Shown: positions 36,665-48,234, counted from the first letter of the stretch. The stretch is 64,000 nucleotides of DNA from Sympetrum striolatum (GCA_947579665.1 OX388350.1:30847393-30911392); one strand, 5' to 3'. The notes: generated by a model from the letters alone, not told the origin. A program made the numbers and translations.

Positions 36665-36845
36665 AAAAATATCGGTATGACTGCAACTCTAACTCAGGTC
36701 TTCCACCGTTTGTGGCGGCATTCTAACCACTACACTGCCAAGCCGAGCCAAATCTGAGCTATGGGTTACTTTATAGGCTTAGAATACCTGTCCGGAATTT
36801 GGGAGACCCGGGTTCGAGTCCCAGTCATGCCGATATTTTCTTTTT
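36665..36845. mobile_element. Second head-to-head tRNA-like pair (CAGTCATGCCGATATT family)
   Basis: The minus-strand arm (about 36,671-36,750) has an A-box-like TGGCAGTGTAGTGGTTAGAA and a decayed B-box, ending GCAGTCATACCGATATTTTT. The plus-strand arm (about 36,765-36,838) has B-box GGGTTCGAGTCCC and ends CAGTCATGCCGATATTTTC. The outer ends are thus inverted copies, the same design as the family at 22.1 and 44.5 kb but with different sequence. Single arms of the family may be at 5.57 kb and 19.14 kb. Confidence 0.65.
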
Positions 36846-37597
36846 TGTTCCTCCTTGAGTTCTCATGCTTCACTGCAACGCGTGCTGAGTTACACCCTCA
36901 ATTCTTATTCCTAGTAATACTAATGTTTTCAGAATTATTCCCTCACAATAGATCCTATGTATGCATGCTATTAGTCATCCCAATGAGAACAATTTGCCGA
37001 AGGAGTTGGGCAACTTTACCCTCTTCACTCGACACACTACCCCGGGCCAGAGAACGAATTCCGATCAAACTTCAAATAAGGGAGCTTTACATCATTTCTA
37101 CAGCAAAATTGCATTTTTATCAAAATCTATGGTAGTCGAGGAAAACCTTACGCAAAGTTCGATTCTAGTTTTATTATTCGGAAGGAAACTCTCGAGTTAG
37201 GATCTTGTGACCTAACTCACCATGTTACATAAGATGTAAACAGTAACTTCCAAGCGGACCTTAATCCTATGTTAGAGGTACGTTTTCCGAAATTCCCAGC
37301 AATTCTCTAAGTAGAGGCAAAGAGCAGGTCCAAGTTGGATGCATAGAATGCTATTATTTGTGGAGAGTTACGAAGAACTCAAAGAGGCCGAGGCAAAATA
37401 CAAGATGGGAGAAAATGTCATAAGGTCTTACGTAATAGTGTGTGGTTTTATTAACAATCTCGACCTAAATTTAGTCAAATCGCCGTAAAAATTTACTTTA
37501 ATTAATTTTCATTCTAAAAATGAGAAACTACATCGCTACTCTTTCATTTTTCATTGATATATTAATTTTTTAACCAACATGATTATTATAACTATAA
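36846..37597. other. Sequence without recognisable gene
   Basis: The 124-codon frame at 36,761-37,135 starts inside the tRNA-like arm and translates repeat sequence first. The remainder has no known motif, so I do not call a gene. Confidence 0.4.
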
Positions 37598-37719
37598 GGA
37601 AAGGGCTAAAGATACTTTGCACTTAAGGACGTGCACCCAGGAAACATTCCAAGGAAAACTGCTTGAAAAAATACTAACTTCCCGGCCCCGTCACACGTTT
37701 TTCGAGTCCGTTTTCCTTG
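37598..37719. mobile_element. Palindromic tRNA-like element, centre-deleted copy D
   Basis: The left arm GGAAAGGGCTAAAGATACTT with GACGTGCACCCAGG is joined through a short remnant CCCGGCCCCGTCAC to the right arm TTCGAGTCCGTTTTCCTTG. Like copy C, it keeps both ends and has lost the tRNA-like centre. Confidence 0.65.
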
Positions 37720-39300
37720 TGATCAAAACTATAGATTAAACTAAGATAAAACGTTATAACACAATATCTACAGAATTTAATTAAGACTTTCGTCACTTTC
37801 TTTTATCTTGTTGAGGATATTAGAACCAGGTGACCGAGCGTAGCTCCATGGTTTAGCAATATTCCACAGCCCATTGAAGACTCACGTAAATACAATCAAC
37901 ATTTCCTGACTTATACCATTTGCTAGCAGCCATTGATCACATATAAAGATATAGGTTGAAATATAGTCCAGCTAAAATTTCAAAGTACATCTCTAGAGGA
38001 GATTTGAAATGAGGCGTAAATTCCTCAAGCACGAGTTTCTGTTTCATGCCTATGATGCGGTTTCGAAGTAAATAAAACATTCAATTGTCGAAGACGTGCT
38101 CAGCAATTGAAGATTTTTGAGATAAAAACTAAAATTCCAGGAAAAATCAAAAGGTATTCGAGAATTAAATGAAAAAATTAATTTTTTTCTATTTATATAA
38201 ACATTGATATTTTAAATCTCTATCATGAGCGTGAGCTAAACAAAGCAAACAAAGATGCCTCTGCAACAAGCCCTATACTTATCTTAGGAGAGTAAACGTT
38301 GGTCAAAGTAGGCCTTCATAGGGGTCATAGGGGTCCTTCCTAGGGCCTGATTAATGTAACTTATGTTGCGCGCCATCGATTCCTGGCAACAAAAATCTCT
38401 TAAATTCAAATAAAAAAAAATGTTAAAGCTGTTTGTGATAAAGGTACGAAAAAAATGCATACAAATATTGGTCGCTAGATATAATAGGAATCCAAAAGAT
38501 GGGATAAATTACATCTTGTCCAACGTAATAATTTAAATTAGAAGCTCGAGGATAAATTTCTGACTGTGCTACCTTCATTCGTGATTAGTTTGCTTAAGCA
38601 AAAAATGTAAAATAGGTAAATCGTGACATATACTGAAATCAAGACAGCAGACTTGTTTTGCATCTCATTCACCTATATTCTCTGGTAAATTTATTCTCGG
38701 GGGAGAAAGAGCTTTTTTCATTCAGTGTCCCTTGATTAGAGATTCGAAAGGCTTAAAAGCATAATTTAAAAGGAGGTCGCCATATAGAAGAAAATGTCGA
38801 ACCACCTCATGAATAAGATAAAAAATATGAAAGATAAAAATAAAGCCCTTTTTGGAAGAGACTGAGACTGTAATTCTCCTCCTCTTCTCTAAAAAATAAA
38901 AAGAAACAACCATAAAGAAAATAATGCAGTCCTAATATACCGAATATGTACGTTTAACTCTCAGAAAATAATTCAAACGATCAATCTTAAAATATTCAAT
39001 TAATATTACGATCCTATCCATCATGTTCCTATCTAATACTTATATAAATTGGTTACTAGTTTTCATTTCTCGAGTAATATCTACAAGTTGGTTAAATCAT
39101 TTAATTTCGAATATTAACTGCCTATTTCTCCCAGTTTCTCAACCGTAAATACACTAACTACGAGCATAAGCTAACCTTTATCATACTTGTTTGACAATTT
39201 CGGCGAAAATATGGGAACGTCCTACCTACCAAACTAAATTACTTTGAAACACGTTAGATAAAATAAAGCATGACTCTATTCCAAAAATTTAAAAAAGCAG
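37720..39300. other. AT-rich sequence without recognisable gene
   Basis: I see no gene or structured repeat. A short direct repeat CATAGGGGTCATAGGGGTC occurs at about 38,319. Confidence 0.5.
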
Positions 39301-39304
39301 ACAG

Positions 39305-39362
39305 CTGGTCTTTACATTATAACGTCATCTTTAGATCTTCGACGTTGTAATGTCAAAACCAG
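39305..39362. repeat. Imperfect palindrome, 22-bp arms
   Basis: CTGGTCTTTACATTATAACG at 39,305 pairs with CGTTGTAATGTCAAAACCAG ending at 39,362 (about 18 of 22 positions over the full arms). The spacer is about 14 bp. Possibly a decayed hairpin MITE. Confidence 0.55.
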
Positions 39363-40236
39363 TAGGTAATGTGTTTTTTTTTATTTGTGGAATTGAGATT
39401 TGTGTATTTTATCTTGCGTACTTAAGATGAAATTCCATCAAGTGGAAGGTCAAAGTGATTGAATTTGTAAATTATGTAAAATAATCCATCTAAAAATTGC
39501 GGTCAAAATGAAAATAAAATTATATATAATATATAATTTTAACAATGAATTGCAAAGATTTCCCTCAAATATATTACATTTTTTTGGAAAATAGTAAATA
39601 GAAAACTATAAGGTGATCATAAATGAAATGATAATGACAAATGATAACGAAGAATTAAAAAATTTGATGTGATGACAAAAGAGCTAACTTTCCATAATAT
39701 CAATAAAAGAATATCAGCCGATTTGACATTCGACCATGAAAAATCATATAATTGTTCTACGAGTAACGAACGATAGTTAGTAATAATTTCACTTTGTATG
39801 TTAATATCCTGTAGATTATAATATACCTTATAGTTGCTTTATCTTAAAGATCCTGCTAATTAATTTTATGATTTTGATTATTTGTTATATTATAATGTAA
39901 AATATTGAAGACTGAATCTGATGTTCGTACTACTAAAGAAATTTGTTCAACTTGTCATGAGAAAAAACACTTTTGTTCTTCTATTTATTTTATCTGTAAA
40001 TAACTTGTGAAATATGAATTACCTTTTATTTTGCAATCTCTCTCTTCCTTCAACCTCTCCTAAACATTTCGCTGGTTTTTCACAACAACTTTCTCTTTGT
40101 GGGTGTTTTCCTGCAGCGAATATTTTTTCTGTGATTAAAATTAACAGATTTTTATTTGCTCCACAAAACTCCACTTTTCTTTCGATATTTCCTCTCTAAT
40201 ACCACATTGCTGTATAACAATCTGTATACATTACTT
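39363..40236. other. AT-rich sequence without recognisable gene
   Basis: I see nothing distinctive here. A 61-codon frame at 40,014-40,199 is unrecognised. Confidence 0.45.
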
Positions 40237-40468
40237 TAGAGATTTAAAATCTCCAATATCCGTCTCTGTCGGCATTCCTCATCTCATTTACCGGTATTCG
40301 GAAAAAAATAAGAAAGGATACCACATTTTAAGATCAATCAATGCGTATTTCGAAAGCAATGCATTCATCTTCAGGATAAGTGCGGTATCTTTTCTCGGTT
40401 TCCCCGAATACCGGTGAATGAGACGAGGAATGCCGACAAGGACGGATATTGGAGATTTGAAACCTCTA
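40237..40468. mobile_element. Palindromic MITE, about 100-bp arms
   Basis: The left arm runs through AATCTCCAATATCCGTC, CGGCATTCCTC and ACCGGTATTCGG. It is inverted in the right arm as CCGAATACCGGTGAATGAG, GAGGAATGCCG and GACGGATATTGGAGATT. Arms of about 100 bp pair at about 85-88 percent. The centre is about 35 bp. No ORF. Confidence 0.8.
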
Positions 40469-40639
40469 ATTCTCTAACAGCCGTGTTCCAAATTTTCTTT
40501 CTTTACGGTATATATTACTGTTATGTTTTGATTTTACACGAATAAGACAAGGGTTAAATGAAAGATAGGACTTCCTATTTAAATTTCGCCGAATAAATAT
40601 GCTTGAATTATAATGTAATAAATTACCAAGAGTACTCGT

Positions 40640-40712
40640 CTAGGAAGTGCGGTATCAATGGTTCGATTCCGGCCCTCGTAAGATTTTTTTCCGTCCATTT
40701 GTCCTTGATTTT
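40640..40712 (+). repeat. Tail fragment with tRNA-like B-box
   Basis: GGTTCGATTCCGGCCCTCGTAAGATTTTTTTCCGTCC resembles the B-box plus tail (GTCAGACTTTTT...AAGTCCG) of the palindromic tRNA-like family. It is likely a decayed single arm. Confidence 0.45.
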
Positions 40713-41440
40713 ATCTCATTGATCCTTCTTACCTAGCTGCTCATTTTCTCATATCGCTCAATGCGTCCAAAATCGCGTCCTTCTTACCTTCCCATTTATA
40801 TTGCACTTTGCTTAGATCCCTGATTTTCCTTTTATTCGCAAATTTGCTCCCGAATCGCCTCTAAGAGGACTCCTATATCAGTCACTCCTGCACTTCGCCA
40901 CCCGCTGCTGCCAGAAATTTCTCTCTCTTTTCAAAACCCTTCCAAATTTCGCCCCAACCCTTTCTCTCCCGCTTTATTTCCACCTCCTCTACTCCATTAA
41001 TTCCGCCATTTCCATTAATTCTCGGCTAACATTTCGCCCGACGCCTCAATATGCGAGCCCACCTTTTCTCCTCTCTCCGCCATTTCCCTCTCGTTCGGAA
41101 CAATGCCCCCCGCTTTGCTTTCGCGCTCTCGCTTTCGGGATAAAAATTTTCGGATTCTTTGCTTTCTCGCATTACTCCACCCCCGTTCGGGTCGATTACA
41201 ATGTCCTCTTTCTCTCTCCCGAACCTACTTAATCCGGTTTCGCGGGATTTCGCCGAGACCCTTTCCACCCGAGCCTTAAAATTTACGCGGGTTTACGTAA
41301 GAGCTGGACCGCTCGAGAGGATGTTGATTAAGGAAAAGGAGAAACCGGATTCGAGTCGCATGAAGAAATCTGTGCTGCTACCTTTTGCAAACGAGAAAGC
41401 GTATTTAAATATATATCAATGCATACACATATAACAAATA
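40713..41440. other. Pyrimidine-rich then GC-rich sequence, no gene called
   Basis: 40,730-41,130 has plus-strand C+T skew, and 41,030-41,340 is GC/CpG-rich with overlapping frames on both strands (80 and 91 codons). The translations are unrecognised. The pattern resembles the islands at 15.1 and 43.6 kb. Confidence 0.35.
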
Positions 41441-41444
41441 TTGC

Positions 41445-41925
41445 CGTATATACTCGTGTATAAGCCGAGTTTTAAAGTACATTTTTACGCTGTAAAAGTA
41501 CGCATCATCCTCTACTCGAGAGAGGTTTTCACTTGCCTGTTCTCCGGTATAAAAACGTTTGCCCTACCCGAAAATCGGCTTCTATATTTCTCACTTCCCT
41601 AATTAATTATTATTTTAACATTTAAGATACTGATGCCTCAATACTGTATTTTTATTGGTATCTAATATAATGAATAAGATTCCACAATACTTGGAAGAAT
41701 TCATTTTTTTTAGTCTTTACTGCAAAATTTGAAAAAAAAAGAATAATACAATTTCGGTTGTTGTACACGTTTAGCAGTAAAGACACTGTTTTATTGGTGT
41801 CTATTTTTATTTTAAAATTTACCAGTAGCATTATCCGCCCTAGGCTCATACTCGGATCAATTAGTTTTTTCCATTTTTTGTGATACAATTAGGTGCCTCG
41901 GCTTACATTCTGGTTGGCTTATCCT
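41445..41925. mobile_element. Possible decayed DNA transposon (TATACTCGTGTATAAGCCGAG end)
   Basis: The left end GCCGTATATACTCGTGTATA then AGCCGAG and the right-side words CCTCGGCTTACATTC and GGCTTATCC are loosely inverted. The interior is AT-rich without a recognisable transposase. The ends are not precise, so this is tentative. Confidence 0.3.
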
Positions 41926-42825
41926 CAACAACGTGTGGTGAATCTTCTGCAGTCATCTTAGTTATATCATTAGGCGAAGAATTCGTTATTATTCTATTAA
42001 TAATCTCCCACTGTATGTGGGTGATTATGGTACTCTTAAGGATAAGGATATAACAAAAAACATCTTCCGCAAAATACTGGCGTTCAAGAATTAACAAGAT
42101 TGCTCGGTATTTTCCGTCCATCTTCCTCGTTATCCTTAATCTCTATCAGAAACCTAACCCTACTCACCAGTGCCATTACTTCTTTCTCATTGAATTCTCG
42201 CACGTTCGAGCTAATACCATTTTAGTCTCTCACATTATCTTCAGAGCGTGACATTCTACCCCTTAGTCTTCTCATAAACTTAATGCCATCCTCACTTCTT
42301 CCGTAGCTTAATCTTTTCCTCAGTCACCTTCAGCTACCTGATCTCCATTATTCCAACGATGGCACTATATATGCAGTACTTTCCACTCTCCGAAATGAAT
42401 TCAACGAGATAGCCGCTACACTTAAGGATGCTGCCACCTGATTTTCATAAATGTTTAGATTTTTGAAGCCATTGGTTTTTTAAATTTATGAGCTTTTTTC
42501 TAGTTTCTCTGTTTTGGTTTCTCCCTTCATAGCGCTAGACGGATTTTTATATGTGCTCCCAAGATCTTGCTTACAAGATCACTCCCAAATAAAAATGGAT
42601 TTGAAAGTACCCGCAGAGACGATTATGATATCTTATTATAATAGGAAACACAAGAAACTGTCAATCTACTGTGTCAATAAAGAAATTTGCCAATGGAGGG
42701 ATTGGAGAAACATATAAAAATGATTAAATTCAAATTCAATGTATTTTATTGCTTTTTAAAGGTTTCCCTGTGTGAATAAATTAAATTTTGCAATAAAACT
42801 CGTACCACTTAAAAAGTATCGAGGT
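41926..42825. other. Sequence without recognisable gene
   Basis: 42,120-42,350 is pyrimidine-rich. Frames in either direction are broken and unmatched. A 67-codon frame at 42,514-42,717 has no known motif. Confidence 0.4.
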
Positions 42826-42952
42826 AGGAGGAGTAATTCTCGGGTTGACACTGTGTGAAGTCGACGTTTCGGCTATTTCTGCACAATCTACCAACCAGAA
42901 ATCGGCCGAAACGTCGGCCTAACTTCAAAAGCAACTGAGTTGTCCCGAAAAC
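42826..42952. mobile_element. Palindromic MITE (CGACGTTTCGGC family), second copy
   Basis: GTCGACGTTTCGGC and GGCCGAAACGTCGG are inverted around a 30-bp centre. Outer arms TTCTCGGGTTGAC and GTTGTCCCGAAAACTG pair loosely. Shares its core with the element at 19,555-19,697 but is shorter and more decayed. Confidence 0.65.
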
Positions 42953-44542
42953 TGATCTTTCAATAAAATATGCACCGGGAAAGTCAGCAAAATTATCTAT
43001 ATATGGAGGTATTTTGCTAGTTATGGATAAACATGTTAATTGATAAGTTCTTGTCATCGCCACAGCTGATTTATAAAGATAACTATTTCTCTAATAATTA
43101 AAGCTCGACCCAAAGCTCTGAATTGATAATAAATAAAGGTCTCCAGTTTTTTATAAGTCGTTCATTCGTTAATTTAATTAATATATAACAATCACTATAA
43201 TAGTTTCGCATCTATTTTCAATCCAACAAAAGTAACAGTTTCGATGGTTTACAACGTGGCTTTGGATTAATGCCCTGCATAAAAAATTACTTCATTTATA
43301 ATGTTATCTTCATTTCTATAAAATCACTTTGATAAACGGCACTTATAAGTAGTTCTATTTAATTCTTGGGCTTACTAACGACCCCACAAATAGTCCCAAG
43401 AAGTAAAAACTCATTTAAGTATTCCTCCGCGAAACTTATCTCCTCCTGAACGGTTACATGGAACGGAAATTTAACCGCTCAATTACGCGCACGAAAATAA
43501 TTCACCACAGCCCTCCTCATCTGACGATACTTTCATTAGTCTTCCATTCTCCTTAAATCTGTTTCCCCATTACCTAAAAACACCATCTCCGCTCGGCTTC
43601 CTTTCCAACCCCCACTCCTTCTTTGTCTTTCGCACTTCCGAGCCAAAAAAGAGAGTTACCCCGACCCTTCTCTCATCCGCATACTCGAACCTGGAACAAA
43701 ACTTTATCCCCTTAACTCTCCCGAACTCATAAACTTAAAGTCTTGTCATCGACGAAAATGTTTTCTCCCGATCGGGAATTTTTTTCGCTTTCGCACAGCC
43801 TACTTAAAGGCTCTGCCCAAACCAATCGATATCTGGTTTGCTTCTCTATCTCCACTTACTATCCGAACGGCTTTGGCGGGGACTCTCTATCGTTGCAGAT
43901 AGCAATCGACGGGGCGAAAAGAGTATCTCTGAGTTCGCTGTCCGTATCTATCGAACGATAAGGTTGATGTAGATGAAGGTATCGATCTTGCTCAGGCCTA
44001 TGACTCCCTAGTTAAGTAATTTTCTCTCATTATAATCCTCTAATGCCACCATTATAGCCTCTAGCCGAAGTATTTCAGCGTAAGAGGCGGAAGATAGCTA
44101 AGTCGCAGATTAGAGGAACCAAATTATGCTGACCATCATGAAAATTTTAAATTAAAAAACAAAGGACAGATTAGGTTAAATAGTTTCTTTATATAAGAGT
44201 AAAGGAATGAAATGAGTAACGTGAAGCCCTTACCGAAAACAATTAGAGAGTTTAGACAGAAATGCATTAAGTTATTATAATATGATAGCATTGAAATCTG
44301 ATTGAAACATAGCATTGTAATAAAATGTATGTAACTGTATTGTAGTAGGTGTATACTGGGTGGATGTTTTGTAATTTACCGGAATATATTCTGTAAATTA
44401 ATTCTTATTGTAATTCTGTGGAACTCTTATACTACTTGTCAATAGAGTGATGCTATTTTGGAATATTTATCTGCATAAGACTTCTGGTATTAGGGATTGT
44501 GAATGTGTTTGCGTTTTAAATGTTCAAAGATAATTTACAAGC
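42953..44542. other. AT-rich sequence with a C/T-skewed patch, no gene called
   Basis: 43,500-43,960 is pyrimidine-rich and then GC-rich; a 72-codon frame at 43,743-43,961 is unrecognised. The remainder is featureless AT-rich DNA. Confidence 0.4.
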
Positions 44543-44845
44543 AAAAGGTTGAGGTAACTTTGCACATAAGGGCGTGCACCCAGGAAAATTCCCAAGGAAA
44601 AACGGACTTGAAAAGTCTGACGGGGCCGGGAATCGAACCCGTGTTGCCGGTGCCTCGATGAGACCATGGATATAGACGATGCTGCTCAGTTGAACGAAAC
44701 TACACTTGCCCTTGCACACAAAGTCCCCAAAAAATACGTTCTGTCCGGGTAGCTTAGATGGTTAAAGCAGCCTCCCGGATAGAGGAAGATCCCGGGTTCG
44801 ATTCCCGGCCCCGTCAGACTTTTTTTCAAGTCAGTTTTTCCTTCT
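44543..44845. mobile_element. Palindromic element with divergent tRNA-like units, copy B
   Basis: The left arm (44,543-44,640) reads AAAAGGTTGAGGTAACTTTG, GGGCGTGCACCCAGG, AAGGAAAAACGGACTTG, GTCTGACGGGGCCGGG and AATCGAACCC. The right arm is its inverse from GGGTTCGATTCCCGG to TTTTTCAAGTCAG. The 74-nt tRNA-like unit at 44,743-44,816 has a perfect 4-bp D-stem (GCTT/AAGC), A-box TAGCTTAGATGG, an anticodon-arm-like CCTC/GAGG and T-stem CCGGG/CCCGG. Its acceptor stem pairs at only about 5 of 7 positions and position 33 is C, so it is tRNA-derived, not a tRNA gene. The divergent minus-strand unit also has a B-box. The centre matches copy A. Confidence 0.8.
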
Positions 44846-45957
44846 TAGCTAATGGTTGAGGCTTGAACCGGAAGAAATTCAATCTCCAGCATATTTATCT
44901 AATAAATAAATGAATAGTGTAAGTCACGATTGTGATATTGGAACATAATCTTAACGTGATTACAGACCAAATAATTCAGTTTTCCTCCGCCCCTTTCAGG
45001 ATACCACAAACATTAAAAATCCGTCCCGTGAAAAATGTGAACCCTTTCCAAAACCAAGCTGAATCTAATTAAATTACGTTAACTGTTTCCTCTATTAAAT
45101 TAGTCTTAACGCACGAATGTAATTTAAGAAGCGGACTGATAAAATTAGGTTCTAATCACAGAAACCTTCCCTGCAGAGATAATTTGGATGAATATAACAA
45201 AATAAAACGCTCATAAATTATACTTAAGATGTCTGATATTTAATTACCTCCACCATATTTTCTTATACACTATCACTTTCGAAAATTTTCTTCAACTAAT
45301 TCCGCGTTCTTAAACTTTTACAGATCCAGAATAAATATTCAAAAGAAGTTTCTTATGCAAAAAAAGATTGAACGTCTAACCTGAGACAATTAATAGTTAT
45401 AATAACAGCCTTAAAAGCTATCGACTATGCTTTTAAAATTTAAGCTTAATTAGGCGTAGCCATCAAAGGAAGCAGTTAGGTATTGTGATAACCTATTTCC
45501 CTAAATAATGCGGAATATTTTAAGGAAAGAAACGGTTTCCTCTTCGCTATCATTATTTACTCAGGAAAATGAGGTACGATCATTATGGAGGTACTAATTC
45601 AATATCCTCTTTCATTTGTGAAAGAATTCCTAAGTAAGGTTTTAAAGCTGAGTAATTCTTTATTTCTAATTTCCTGTTGTAATATCAGCTATGAGGAACG
45701 GAAGAATATCTCAAGGAAGCAAGGAATATCCAAGAAATTGCGATATTTTCTGAATTCACCGCAATTTTTAATGTTTAATCCTAGAATAATATTAACTACA
45801 AAAGCAAGGAGTCAGCACATTCAAAGCAGTCTTGAAATTTTTCTGAATTCCAAAGAAAAAATCCTAAATTGGGAGAAACAGCAAAGACAAGATGTGGATA
45901 ATCAGAAAAAATATATTTCCTAAGACAAAATGTGTATTAATAATAATAATGATAAAA

Positions 45958-45960
<3 letters not shown>
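44846..45960. other. AT-rich sequence without recognisable gene
   Basis: A 112-codon plus-strand frame (45,585-45,923) has no recognisable domain and a composition typical of AT-rich random sequence. Nothing else is apparent. Confidence 0.4.

Positions 45961-46022
<62 letters not shown>
45961..46022. repeat. (TA)n microsatellite, about 31 units
   Basis: Pure TA dinucleotides immediately left of the first 1.1-kb B-box unit. It is one of three long (TA)n tracts within 5.7 kb. Confidence 0.97.
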
Positions 46023-46023
<1 letters not shown>

Positions 46024-47096
46024 GAGTAAAATGTAGCTTGCATACTGCAAGCAGATCGGCAATACTAATTTCATATCGGCATCATATAGGGACGGTCTTT
46101 AAAAGAAAAAAAAAGGATTTAATTTTTTCTTCAAATTCGCTGAAATTTCATCGTCTGGCATCGAACCCGGGTCTTACTGGTAAACCTAGTATGAAACACA
46201 ATAGAAGATCACCATCTCTAACTATGTGTGAAAATTCAAGCAGAAATATTGGCTATAACTGCCTCAAAAAATGTTCTAATTTTCACGAATGTTAATGCCT
46301 CTCGGGACTCGAACCAAGGACGATCGTGGAATTCTAAAATATGTTTCTGATAGATATTTATGATCTCTATCTATATGCCGAATTTCAAGTTTTTATTTTA
46401 GTGGGAAAGGTTTCAAAATAATTCCTAAAAATCGGATTAAATTCTGATTTCAGAGACACCTGGTGTCGAACCCAGGACGTATTGCAAGCTGCGAATGCAG
46501 AGTTTGATTTGTAAAGACTTACTCTTGTATCAAGCAAAGTTTGAAGTTGATAGCATGTCGGAAAGTACCTAAATTTTGTTTCCGTTGTCTCCGTAAGAAA
46601 TGCATTGAGAAGTGCAAATGGCCCTCTGGGATCGAACCAAGGACCATCAGCGAACGTGTAAAATTTGATTATGAAGTATATTCATGATATCTATCCACGT
46701 GCCGAGTTTCGAATATCCATGTTATCGGGAAAGGATCCAAAAAAAATCTTCAAAATCGCCGTAATGCATTTTAAACGGCCGATTTTTGCCCCGACCAAGC
46801 ATCGAACCATGGACTATATTCTAAGATGATTTTCTGATTTTCGTTGGATACGCACGGCTTCTAGCGATCGCTCGAGTTTCAACTCTTTCTCTCCCCGGGA
46901 AGTACCTCAAAAAATTTTTCGAATATCCCCGCCATGTATTCTTATGGAGAAAATCGCGACTTTGGGGCCCTCTGGAATCGAACCCATGACCCTGAGGATC
47001 AAAATCGCAATTTTTCTGGTGGTTACACGTTATGGCCAATACGTCGTAAAAATTTCAAGTCAATCACGCTGGTGGTTTAGGCTGTGAATTAGTATC
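46023..47096. repeat. 1.1-kb B-box-array unit, copy 1
   Basis: Starts ACGAGTAAAATGTAGCTTGC and ends near TTAGTATCC. It contains six motifs TCGAACC at 46,161, 46,309, 46,466, 46,632, 46,802 and 46,978. On the minus strand each reads GGTTCGA, most extending to a tRNA B-box consensus (for example GGGTTCGATTCC). Sequence between motifs repeats loosely: (TGCCGA)(A/G)TTTC(A/G)A, then (C/T)GGGAAAG or CGGGAAGTACC, an A-rich run, then AAATCG and AATGCATT. The unit is therefore itself a string of six diverged monomers of 148-176 bp. No A-box of matching spacing was seen beside most motifs, and no ORF of interest. Confidence 0.85.
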
Positions 47097-47118
47097 CTAT
47101 CTATCTATCTATCTATAT
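47097..47118. repeat. (CTAT)n microsatellite between the two units
   Basis: About five CTAT units join copy 1 to copy 2. The neighbouring tracts are (TA)n, so the junction may have evolved from the same simple sequence. Confidence 0.9.
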
Positions 47119-47122
47119 AGGT

Positions 47123-48204
47123 ATACGAGAAAAATGTAGCTTGCATACTGCAAGCAGATCGGCAATACTAATTTCATATCGGCATCATATCGGGAATGTC
47201 CTCAAAAGTAAAAAAAAGGATTGAAATTTGTCTTAAAATTCGCTGAAATTTCATCGTCTGGCATCGAACCCGGATCTTACTGGTGAACTTACTATGTAGC
47301 ACAATAGAAGATCACCATCTCTAACTATGTGTGTAAATTCAAGCAGAAATATTGGCTACAACCTTCTCAAAAGACGCTCTAATGTTCACGAATGTAAATG
47401 GCTCTCGGGACTCGAACCAAGGACGATCTTGGAAATTTAAAAAATATTTCTGAAAGTTATTAATGATCTCAATCCATATGCCAAATTTCAAGTTTCTATA
47501 TTATTGGCAAAGGTTTCAAAATAATTCCTAAAAATCGGATCAACTTCTGATTGCAGAGACACCTGGTGTCGAACCCAGGACACATTGATAGCTATGAGTG
47601 CATAGTTTGTTTTTTTAAGACTGGTTCTTCTATCACGCTAAGTTTTAAGTCGATAGCATGCCGGGAAGTACCTAAAATTAGTTTCCGTTATCTCCATAAG
47701 AAATGCATTGAGAAATGTAAATGGCGCCCTGGGATCGAACCAAGGACCATCAGCGAATATGTTAAATTTGATTATGAAATATATTTATAATCTCCAACTC
47801 CATGCCGAATTTCAAGTTTCCATGCCATCGGGAAGGGGTCCAAAAAAAATCTTAAAAATCGCCACAATACATTTTAAACGGCCGATTTTTGCCTCGACCT
47901 AGCATCGAACCCAGGATATTTTCCGTAAAACTCATTTATGTTTTCGATAGATCATGACCATATATAAAGGCTCCTAGATTCTCGATTCTCTACCTATCCC
48001 GGAAGTATTTTTTAAAAATTCCCGAAAATCAAAGCAATGCATTTAAACGGGAAAAATCGAGACTTTGGGGCCCTCTGGAATCGAACCCATGACACTGAGG
48101 TGCAAAATCGCAATTTTTCTGGCGGTTACACTCTATGGCCAATATGTCGTAAAAATTTCAAGTCAATGACGCTTGTGGTTTGGCCTGTGAGTTTGTATCC
48201 TCTC
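47123..48204. repeat. 1.1-kb B-box-array unit, copy 2
   Basis: Motifs TCGAACC are at 47,264, 47,412, 47,569, 47,735, 47,905 and 48,081, each exactly 1103 bp from its partner in copy 1. Identity is above 90 percent near the left end and around the sixth motif, but much lower in parts of the interval between the fifth and sixth (about 47,910-48,040). It ends at GTTTGTATCC beside the next TA-rich tract. Confidence 0.85.
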
Positions 48205-48234
48205 TATATATATATATATATGAATATATATATG

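Noticed and set aside
41445..41925. Complete DNA transposon with TATACTCGTGTATAAG ends
   Set aside because: Only one end is clear; it is listed at low confidence as a possible element and not as a complete one.
46023..48204. CRISPR-like array (regularly spaced conserved motif)
   Set aside because: The conserved motif is only about 7-12 bp, spacers are 148-176 bp and related to each other, and the context is eukaryotic.
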